Of a stretch of 38,048 nt of DNA, positions 32,199-38,048 are shown piece after piece. How positions within the stretch are numbered: the first letter of the stretch is position 1; every line of letters starts with the position of its first letter. This stretch comes from Gammaproteobacteria bacterium (GTDB lineage: Bacteria > Pseudomonadota > Gammaproteobacteria > Xanthomonadales > Wenzhouxiangellaceae), in NCBI GenBank assembly GCA_003565625.1, contig PXBD01000075.1:1-38048 (forward strand), written 5' to 3'. The translations under genes were made by a program, and so were the position numbers. The notes beneath the pieces are model-generated. The model was not told the origin of the DNA. It was given only the letters and a program-made list of their open reading frames with translations, and made no database searches.

Positions 32199-34382
32199 GT
32201 GCGCCTGATTGCCCGCTACCCAACGTTGTCCGAGGCACAAGAACGAGCTGCCTTTCTGCGCTCGCGCGGAATCGCCACGCACGTGTCCGGATTGACCTCG
32301 CTGCGCCCCAACCTGGCCCATCGCGGGCGCGATCGGGCGGCCTTGTGGGCGGTATTGGCCGAACAGGCCGAGGACGCGGGACAACTGCTGGAAGACCCGG
32401 GTCGGCCTGCTCCCAGCGCTCTCGACGAGCCGGCCATGGAACGTCTCGAAACCGACGGAGCGGCCCTGGCGCGCCGATCCCTGCTGCGCGCGCTGATCGT
32501 AACGCTGGTGATTCTGGTGGTCTTGCTGGTGCTGGTCATTAGCGTCGCCGACGCCGCCGAACAGGTGTCCGGACGCGTGTTCCACGATCTCGACGGTGAC
32601 GGTCGTTATCAGCAAGGTGAGCTAGGCGTGGCCGGTGTGCTGGTTTCCAATGGTCTGGATGTGACCGTAACGGATGCTGACGGGCGCTACGAGTTGCCGG
32701 CGCGTTCGGATATGGATATCACGGTGGTTCAGCCGGCCGGCTGGCGCGTGCCGGTCGACGATCGCCAGCTGCCGCAGTTCGCCTTCACCTGGAAGGCCGG
32801 CGGCACCCCCGAGACGCTGCGCTTTGGCGGGCTCCCCGACCCTGGACCCTTGCCTGAGCGGATCGACTTTCCCCTGTTGCCGGCACCGGATGCAGACCAT
32901 TTTCGCTGCGCCATCGTCGGCGACAGCCAAACCTACTCCAACGATGAGGTCGGCTACTTCCGCTCCAGCACCATTGTGGATCTGCTTGACGAAGGCCTCG
33001 ACGACGGCGACTGCATGATCTACCTGGGCGACGTGGTCGGCGACGATCTCGACCTGCTCGACCGCTTGCTTGGGGTCGGCTCAGCGGTGGGCGTGCCGCA
33101 GTGGCTGGGGTTCGGCAATCACGACATGGATTTTGACGCCACCGATCCGGCTCATTCGGCCGATTCCTGGCGGCGGCTGGCCAAGCCGGCCTATTACGCC
33201 TTCGAGATCGGCCAGGCCACCTTCGTGGCGCTCAACAACCTGGTCTATCCCTGCGGCGAGGAAGACGCGCAGCGGCCCGGGCGGGAGTTCTGCCTGGAAG
33301 ACCGGCCCCGCTACAACGGCCGGGTTTCACAGACCCAGATGCAGTGGCTGGAAAACCTGCTTCAACACATTCCCGAAGACCGCCTGATCGTGCTGCTCCA
33401 TCATGTTCCGCTGGTGTCGTTCAGCGATGCCGATCGCCCGGTACACCTGACCGACAACGCCGCCGACCTCCACGCCCTGCTGGATGGGCGTCCCGCGCTG
33501 TCGCTGGCCGGCCATACCCATACCCTGGAAAACCTGGAACCAGGCGAATGGTATGCCGGCTGGGAAGAGCACGTCGGTGTCGGGCCGCTGCCGTTTCGCC
33601 ACATCATCGCCGGCGCGGCGTCCGGGGCCTGGTGGCAGGGCAATCTCGATGTTCACGGCATTCCGATGGCGCTGCAGCGCATGGGCGCCCCCAAGGGCGT
33701 GGTCATGCTGGATTTCGACGGCATCGAGTACCGCGAACGCTACCGCGGCGCCCGGCTCGATCCGCGTCGCGGCCAGTGGCTGTCGCTCAATACGCCGGCA
33801 TTTCGGGCCTGGCACGAGCAACTGGCCGCGTGGATGGCCCGGCCCGAAGACGAGCGCGACTCGGTGCCGCCGGTTTCGGTCCACGACCTGCCGGACGTGC
33901 AGCTGGTAACGACCGATGAACTGGCCGAGGGCGTCTACCTGACCGCCAACGTCTGGCTGGGTAGCCGTTCGACGCGGGTTCGGGCGCGCCGGGGGCAGGG
34001 CGAGTGGTTTGCGTTGGAGCGCCCGCAAAAAGGACAGGGCGAGGCCGCACAAACCGGTGCGCTGTATGCCGATCCGTTTTCGGTTCAGCGCCAGGCCAGC
34101 GATTCCCGTCGGGCTGTGGTCAGCCGCTCGGGCAATTCACGCACCCAGGGCTATGAAACCTTCCGGGGTCGCGCCAACCAGGGCGTGCCGCGCCCGCAGG
34201 GGCGCTCGCTGGCCGATCGCAACGTCCACCTGTGGAAGGCGCGGCTGCCGTCCGATCTTGCCGAAGGCGTCCATGTGATCGAGGTCGAGAGCGTGGACCG
34301 CAACGGCCAGCGCTTGGTCGATCAGCTGGTGCTGGAAGTGAAAACCGAACGCCCGCCCAGGTTCTGGCGGGTCTGGAACTAG
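32199..34382 (+). CDS. DUF2007 domain fused through a membrane helix to a metallophosphoesterase
   Basis: The 727-residue frame opens at a GTG. Residues 1-66 (MRLIARYPTLSEAQERAAFLRSRGIATHVSG...) resemble the small DUF2007 signal-transducing-type domain. Residues about 94-117 are a membrane helix ending VISVADA before AEQVSG, which also looks like a signal-peptidase site. Next comes a beta-sandwich (HDLDGDGRYQQGELGVAGVLVSNG...) and a calcineurin-like catalytic domain: IVGDSQ, YLGDVVGDD, GFGNHD, LLHHVP and AGHTH, all five metal-site blocks. A C-terminal beta domain ends the chain. The phosphoesterase should face the periplasm. An internal ATG at 32436 could give a secreted enzyme alone. Substrate unknown. 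Confidence 0.83.
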   Translation: MRLIARYPTLSEAQERAAFLRSRGIATHVSGLTSLRPNLAHRGRDRAALWAVLAEQAEDAGQLLEDPGRPAPSALDEPAMERLETDGAALARRSLLRALIVTLVILVVLLVLVISVADAAEQVSGRVFHDLDGDGRYQQGELGVAGVLVSNGLDVTVTDADGRYELPARSDMDITVVQPAGWRVPVDDRQLPQFAFTWKAGGTPETLRFGGLPDPGPLPERIDFPLLPAPDADHFRCAIVGDSQTYSNDEVGYFRSSTIVDLLDEGLDDGDCMIYLGDVVGDDLDLLDRLLGVGSAVGVPQWLGFGNHDMDFDATDPAHSADSWRRLAKPAYYAFEIGQATFVALNNLVYPCGEEDAQRPGREFCLEDRPRYNGRVSQTQMQWLENLLQHIPEDRLIVLLHHVPLVSFSDADRPVHLTDNAADLHALLDGRPALSLAGHTHTLENLEPGEWYAGWEEHVGVGPLPFRHIIAGAASGAWWQGNLDVHGIPMALQRMGAPKGVVMLDFDGIEYRERYRGARLDPRRGQWLSLNTPAFRAWHEQLAAWMARPEDERDSVPPVSVHDLPDVQLVTTDELAEGVYLTANVWLGSRSTRVRARRGQGEWFALERPQKGQGEAAQTGALYADPFSVQRQASDSRRAVVSRSGNSRTQGYETFRGRANQGVPRPQGRSLADRNVHLWKARLPSDLAEGVHVIEVESVDRNGQRLVDQLVLEVKTERPPRFWRVWN

Positions 34383-34449
34383 CAAGCATCACAGCTGATT
34401 GTCTCTCGGTGATGAATCGAAAAGAGATTCCCTATTGGTGAAATTGTGG

Positions 34450-34478
34450 TTGTAAACAACAACCGTTCGCGTTACGAT
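34450..34478 (+). promoter_or_regulatory. Sigma-70 promoter of the TonB-receptor gene
   Basis: TTGTAA (34450-34455) and TACGAT (34473-34478) are separated by exactly 17 bp. The predicted start is near 34485, giving a leader of about 34 nt. A Fur box overlaps the -10 box. Confidence 0.65.
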
Positions 34479-34489
34479 AACGATTCTCA
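34475..34489 (+). promoter_or_regulatory. Fur box before the TonB-receptor gene
   Basis: CGATAACGATTCTCA matches the 7-1-7 Fur consensus TGATAATNATTATCA at 11 of 14 fixed positions. It overlaps the -10 box and start site, the usual place for iron-dependent repression. Confidence 0.7.
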
Positions 34490-34518
34490 TCCAATGGCCC
34501 TCAGGGGTCTCTCGTACA

Positions 34519-36648
34519 ATGTCCACCAAGGCCCCCATAAAAACCGCCCTGTCTTGTGCGGTTTCTGCCGCTGTATTGCTTGCCGCTGGATCGATTCACG
34601 CCTCTCAGGAAACTGAAGTTGATCAAAGTCTTCTGACCGACGAGATCGCCGACTCAATCGACTTGCCGCGTATTCGCGTGGTCGCTCCTGATCCGCTGAA
34701 TGTGTCGTTGACGCCCGGCGCGGTGTACCAGATCGACCAGGAAGAGGTTGAGCGGGTGCAGCCGCGGTCGACCGAAGATCTGCTGCGACGGGTGCCGGGC
34801 ATTTACATCAAGCGCGAGGAAGACAGCGCCGTGGTGACCAATTTCGGCGTGCGTGGACTGCCGGCCGGGGATTACAAGACCCTGGTACTGGAAGATGGTG
34901 TCCCTATCCAGCCCGGCATCTTTGTCGGCAATGCCCGCTACTACAACCCGCGCGTGCAGCGCATGGAAGGGGCCGAGGTGCTCAAGGGTGCTTCCTCACT
35001 TCGGTTCGGCCCGAACAATATCGGCGGCGTGATCAACTTCCTGACCCGTGACCCGAAAGAGGGCATGGCGGTGTCGGGTCGAGTCGGCTCCTGGAACACC
35101 CGCGAAGGCATGGTCGAAATCGGGGGAGTCTCGTCTTCCCGGGAAGCGCAGTTCGGCCTCATTGCCACTCGCGCCACCAGCGATGGCTGGATGGACAAGG
35201 AGTGGGACATGACCGATGTCATGGTCAAGGCCGGCAGTTCGCTAGGTAACGGCCACTCGGTCGGGGTCAAGTTCTCCTACTACGAAAATGACGCCAATAT
35301 CTCCTATCGGGGGTATTTCGAGGATGCGTTCGATGCCGGCGCCACTTTCAACCCGGCACCGGACGATTTCTTTTTGACCAGCCGCCGAGCGTTCGATGTG
35401 AATCACGAGTGGGATATCAGCCGCAACCTGCAGCTGCAAACGGTGGCCTACTGGAACGAAATGACGCGCGATTACTGGCGTTTCAATGTTGATGGGACGA
35501 CAACCAACGCCCAGGGTCTGACGGTCTGGAATTTCACCGATATTCTCGAAGGCCGCAACCGCGATTTCGAGCGCTATGGCATCGACTCCCGCCTGACTCT
35601 GTCGCATTCGTTGTTCAACGTCGACAACGAAGCGCAGTTCGGCCTGCGCTACATGGAAGAAGAACTGCTCGACACCCGACCCCGGGCGACTCGTGCCGCT
35701 CCGCGAACACCCATCTCTCTCGGCTCGGAGCCGGGGCAACCGGCCCTGCGTCGCAACCGCAAGGATTCTGCCGAAAGCCTGGCGTTGTTCGCCCAGAACC
35801 GGTTCGATATCAGCAGCGCGTTGTCGGTCACCGCCGGCCTTCGGGTCGAAACCTACGAGCAAAAACGCAATGATCTGATAGCTACGGTGGATCCGGTCGA
35901 CACCTTCAGCAACACCGAATGGCTGCCCGGACTCGGCGCAACCTATCAGGTCAACCCATCGCTGCAGTTCTACGGCAGTGTCTACATCGCGTTCGCTCCA
36001 CCCCTGGTCGGTAGCGTGGTCGGTTCCGATGATGTCCCCACCGATGCCGAAAAATCGACCAATATCGATGTCGGGATTCGCGGCGGCAGCGATACCTTCC
36101 GCTACGAAATCACCGCCTTCAGCATGGACTTCTCCAACCAGGTCGACCCGGGCATTTCCGGCATCCGTGCGCCCAACGAGGGCAGCGCGCTGATTCAGGG
36201 GGTCGAGGCTTCCATGGGGCTTGCCTTTGGCGACGGCTTCCGGCTCGACGGCAACGTGACCTGGATCCCGACCGCGGAGTTCGGCGAAGACCGGCCAGGC
36301 GAGGCCCTGGACGGGAACCGTATTCCCTATTCGCCGGACTGGACCGCCAACCTGACCTTGAGCTACGAAACGGGGGCGCTGCGCACCGCGCTGCTGTTCA
36401 ACTACACCGATGAGGTCTTCGGTGACGGTATGAACCGCGTCGAGATCGACCCCTTGAACAATATGGGCGGCTTGATCCCGAGCTACTACACGTTTGACCT
36501 GACCGCCAGCTATGACTTCAACGATCGGCTGGGTGTGTTTGGCAACATCAGGAACCTGACTGACGAGCGCTACATCGCCGGCCTGCGCCAGGGCATTTAC
36601 GCCGGGCCCGAGCGCAGTTTCGATATCGGTCTGCAGTATCGATTCTGA
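34519..36648 (+). CDS. TonB-dependent outer-membrane receptor, FecA-like iron siderophore type
   Basis: The 709-residue product has a signal peptide (MSTKAPIKTALSCAVSAAVLLAAGSIHA). A plug domain spans about 50-175 (ERVQPRSTEDLLRRVPGIYIKREED, FGVRGLPAGDYKTLVLEDGVPIQPG, EVLKGASSLRFGPNNIGGVINFLTRDP), and a 22-stranded barrel ends in DIGLQYRF with terminal Phe. A TonB-box-like PRIRVVAP lies near residues 49-56. The plug resembles FecA; it lacks the extra N-terminal signalling domain of about 80 residues, and no fecI/fecR genes are adjacent. A Fur-controlled promoter supports import of ferric citrate or another ferric chelate; the ligand is not provable. AGGGG lies 12 nt before the ATG. Confidence 0.93.
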   Translation: MSTKAPIKTALSCAVSAAVLLAAGSIHASQETEVDQSLLTDEIADSIDLPRIRVVAPDPLNVSLTPGAVYQIDQEEVERVQPRSTEDLLRRVPGIYIKREEDSAVVTNFGVRGLPAGDYKTLVLEDGVPIQPGIFVGNARYYNPRVQRMEGAEVLKGASSLRFGPNNIGGVINFLTRDPKEGMAVSGRVGSWNTREGMVEIGGVSSSREAQFGLIATRATSDGWMDKEWDMTDVMVKAGSSLGNGHSVGVKFSYYENDANISYRGYFEDAFDAGATFNPAPDDFFLTSRRAFDVNHEWDISRNLQLQTVAYWNEMTRDYWRFNVDGTTTNAQGLTVWNFTDILEGRNRDFERYGIDSRLTLSHSLFNVDNEAQFGLRYMEEELLDTRPRATRAAPRTPISLGSEPGQPALRRNRKDSAESLALFAQNRFDISSALSVTAGLRVETYEQKRNDLIATVDPVDTFSNTEWLPGLGATYQVNPSLQFYGSVYIAFAPPLVGSVVGSDDVPTDAEKSTNIDVGIRGGSDTFRYEITAFSMDFSNQVDPGISGIRAPNEGSALIQGVEASMGLAFGDGFRLDGNVTWIPTAEFGEDRPGEALDGNRIPYSPDWTANLTLSYETGALRTALLFNYTDEVFGDGMNRVEIDPLNNMGGLIPSYYTFDLTASYDFNDRLGVFGNIRNLTDERYIAGLRQGIYAGPERSFDIGLQYRF

Positions 36649-36712
36649 GTTGATCGATGGGGTGGCCCCGGGGCGCACAGCGTCCCGGCGGTCATTGGCG
36701 CACAATGCCCGT

Positions 36713-37714
36713 ATGGAAACACAAGACATCGGGGCGGTCGGACGTCCCTTCGAAACTTTGCAGCCCGAGCGGGTGCTCGAGGCGGCCGAGCGCCTGGGCC
36801 TGATCACCGACGGGCGGCTGCTGCCGCTCAACAGCTACGAAAACCGGGTCTGGCAGATCGGGCTGGAAGAACGCGACCCAGTGATTGCCAAGTTCTACCG
36901 GCCCGCGCGCTGGCGAAGCGAGGCGATCCTGGAGGAGCACGCTTTCACCGCCGAACTGGCCGCTGCCGGGCTGTCGGTTGTGGCGCCAATCGCCTTTGCA
37001 GGTCAAACGCTGCACGAACATGCCGGCTTCCGCTACGCACTGTTCCCGCGCCAGGGCGGTCACGCGCCCGAACCGGAACATGAAGATACGCTCCAGCGCA
37101 TCGGGCGCGCCCTGGGTCGACTGCATGCGGTCGGGCAGGCGCAGGCCTTCGCGCACCGGGTATCGGTGTCCATCGAATCCCTGGGGACCGAGCCGCGTGA
37201 CTGGCTGCTGAACAACAACTGGGTTCCGCTGCACTTGGAATCGGCCTTCCGCACGCTGACCGACGATCTGCTGGTGCACATCGCCGGTGCCTGGGAGCGC
37301 GCCGGCGAATTCCGGCCGATTCGCCTGCATGGCGACTGCCATCCAGGTAATATCCTGTGGCGCGACGGACCGCATTTCGTCGACCTGGACGACTGCCGCA
37401 CCGGCCCGGCGGTCCAGGATCTGTGGATGCTGGTCTCGGGTGAGCGGCATGACCGCGAACAGCAGTGGGGCTGGCTGCTGGAGGCCTATTCAACGTTTTG
37501 CGAGTTCGATCCGCGCGAGCTTCACCTGGTCGAAGCGCTGCGCACCCTGCGCATGATTCACTACCAGGCCTGGCTGGCCCGGCGCTGGGACGATCCGGCC
37601 TTTCCGCTCGCTTTCCCCTGGTTTGAAGACGATCGTCACTGGGAAAACCTGATCGGTCAGCTGCGTGAGCAGCTCTCGGAGCTGCAGGAAAGCACGGTGG
37701 TCTGGCATCGCTGA
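36713..37714 (+). CDS. srkA: Stress response kinase A (YihE type)
   Basis: From the ATG at 36713 (METQDIGAVGRPFETLQPERVLEAAERLGL) the product is 333 residues, close to SrkA (328 in E. coli). It has an aminoglycoside-phosphotransferase/choline-kinase fold: LNSYENRVWQIG, ILEEHAFTAELAAAGLSVVAPI, the catalytic RLHGDCHPGNILWRDG and FVDLDDCRTGPAVQDLWML. SrkA is a Ser/Thr kinase that counters stress-induced cell death, often next to dsbA, which is absent here. No clear ribosome-binding site precedes the ATG; CACAAT at 36701-36706 would place a start exactly on it. The frame opens 21 codons earlier, just after the receptor gene. Confidence 0.93.
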   Translation: METQDIGAVGRPFETLQPERVLEAAERLGLITDGRLLPLNSYENRVWQIGLEERDPVIAKFYRPARWRSEAILEEHAFTAELAAAGLSVVAPIAFAGQTLHEHAGFRYALFPRQGGHAPEPEHEDTLQRIGRALGRLHAVGQAQAFAHRVSVSIESLGTEPRDWLLNNNWVPLHLESAFRTLTDDLLVHIAGAWERAGEFRPIRLHGDCHPGNILWRDGPHFVDLDDCRTGPAVQDLWMLVSGERHDREQQWGWLLEAYSTFCEFDPRELHLVEALRTLRMIHYQAWLARRWDDPAFPLAFPWFEDDRHWENLIGQLREQLSELQESTVVWHR

Positions 37715-37763
37715 CCTCGGCGCTGTCGGATAGCACTTGCCCGCCGGCCCTGTGCCAGAACAC

Positions 37764-37789
37764 AAAAAGGCCAGCGGCTTGGCTGGCCT
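37764..37789 (-). terminator. Intrinsic terminator of tRNA-Pro
   Basis: On the minus strand AGGCCAGC (37789-37782), loop CAAGCC, GCTGGCCT (37775-37768) is followed by a T-run (37768-37764), 15 nt after the tRNA 3' end. Confidence 0.85.
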
Positions 37790-37804
37790 ATCTGCTTTGA
37801 AACC

Positions 37805-37881
37805 TGGTCGGGGTGAGAGGATTCGAACCTCCGGCCCCTGCCTCCCGAAGACAGTGCTCTACCAGGCTGAGCTACACCCCG
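37805..37881 (-). tRNA. tRNA-Pro (anticodon CGG)
   Basis: On the minus strand the acceptor stem is CGGGGTG/CACCCCG, and the D arm is AGCTCAGCCTGGTAGAGC. The anticodon stem is CTGTC/GGCAG around TTCGGGA (anticodon CGG). The T arm contains GGTTCGAATCC, with an encoded ACCA end. C at position 1 is typical of bacterial tRNA-Pro. It has its own promoter and terminator and is a single-gene unit. Confidence 0.97.
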
Positions 37882-37893
37882 ACGAAGCCGACA

Positions 37894-37922
37894 AGTATAG
37901 CGCTGGCAGCTACCTCGGGCAA
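37894..37922 (-). promoter_or_regulatory. Sigma-70 promoter of tRNA-Pro
   Basis: On the minus strand TTGCCC (37922-37917) and TATACT (37899-37894) are separated by 17 bp. The predicted start is near 37887, about 6 nt before the mature tRNA. The 120-bp repeat ends 5 nt upstream of the -35 box, as it does at tRNA-Lys. Confidence 0.7.
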
Positions 37923-37927
37923 GGGAT

Positions 37928-38047
37928 AGCCTCTTCCAATGACACATGAGCCTGAACGGGTCTTGTATTTCCAGCGAGAAGTGAGCCTGAAGGCCGGCCG
38001 GGGTCTGGGATCATCGGAGGATGATCGTGACACTCAGAACCGAAGGT
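37928..38047 (-). repeat. Right copy of the 120-bp perfect inverted terminal repeat, upstream of tRNA-Pro
   Basis: This is the exact reverse complement of bases 1-120, including the GATCATC/GATGATC hairpin and the two TTCAGGCTCA decamers. The flanks diverge completely inside 37928 (ATCCC here against GGCAG at the other copy), so the boundary is sharp. Only one further base (38048) remains outside it in the window. Confidence 0.95.
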
Positions 38048-38048
38048 C

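Noticed and set aside
35242-36831. A 529-codon minus-strand frame
   Set aside because: It is antisense to the TonB receptor, which has a complete plug and barrel and its own promoter.
37657-37949. Short frames across the right edge on both strands
   Set aside because: They run through tRNA-Pro and its promoter; the MVAQPGRALSSGGRGRRFESS-like translation is the well-known spurious product of tRNA genes.
1-38048. The window as a transposon, plasmid or linear replicon bounded by inverted terminal repeats
   Set aside because: The content is core chromosomal (parC, rpsO-pnp, cysS, tRNAs) with no transposase, integrase, replication or partition gene. Independent copies of a dispersed repeat at two assembly breaks explain the symmetry better.

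Overview
The window is about 38 kb of GC-rich, densely coding chromosomal DNA. It reads as a gammaproteobacterium of the Chromatiales/Xanthomonadales type (Wenzhouxiangella-like is my best guess, by inference only). The reasons are parC, rpsO-pnp, a Kdo kinase and a GT9 glycosyltransferase of the LPS core, DksA, paired Bfr/Bfd, TonB-dependent iron uptake, and Fur- and FNR-type boxes. Nothing looks like a prophage, integrative island, CRISPR array or rRNA operon. No gene-free stretch exceeds 300 bases.

Layout, left to right. A 120-bp repeat and a tRNA-Lys(UUU) with its own promoter lead into a TrmB-like methyltransferase, an exported methyltransferase-like protein and a membrane-anchored BLUF photoreceptor. 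A perfect 34-bp-arm palindrome then precedes parC. On the minus strand are a YeiH-type membrane protein and an ABC exporter. On the plus strand follow an HSL-type esterase and a hemerythrin-domain protein. A minus-strand liuB-liuC-liuD block (3-methylcrotonyl-CoA carboxylase plus methylglutaconyl-CoA hydratase) serves leucine catabolism. rpsO-pnp follows, with a strong promoter and a terminator. Then come a small DUF6165 protein, an OmpA protein with C-terminal Ig-like repeats, a divergent GT9/kdkA pair for the LPS core, a membrane-tethered alpha/beta hydrolase, yidD, a two-cysteine DksA, a second OmpA, cysS-sufE on the minus strand, pepQ and a D-2-hydroxyglutarate-dehydrogenase-like flavoprotein.

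The right third is an iron and stress neighbourhood. bfr and bfd lie on the minus strand, and the bfd promoter carries a Fur box and a perfect FNR-type box. DUF427, DUF423, nei and a DUF2007-metallophosphoesterase fusion follow. Next is a Fur-controlled TonB receptor, then srkA, and finally a minus-strand tRNA-Pro(CGG) with promoter and terminator.

The most unexplained structure is at the edges. The first 120 bases are the exact reverse complement of bases 37928-38047. Each copy lies upstream of a different tRNA gene, in the same orientation relative to that gene, and stops exactly 5 nt before its -35 box. This looks like one terminus of a larger multi-copy repeat placed at tRNA promoters; assembly probably broke inside it. 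Second in interest are the 85-bp perfect palindrome before parC and the stacked Fur/FNR control at bfd. All assignments come from reading the sequence and translations; no database search was run.
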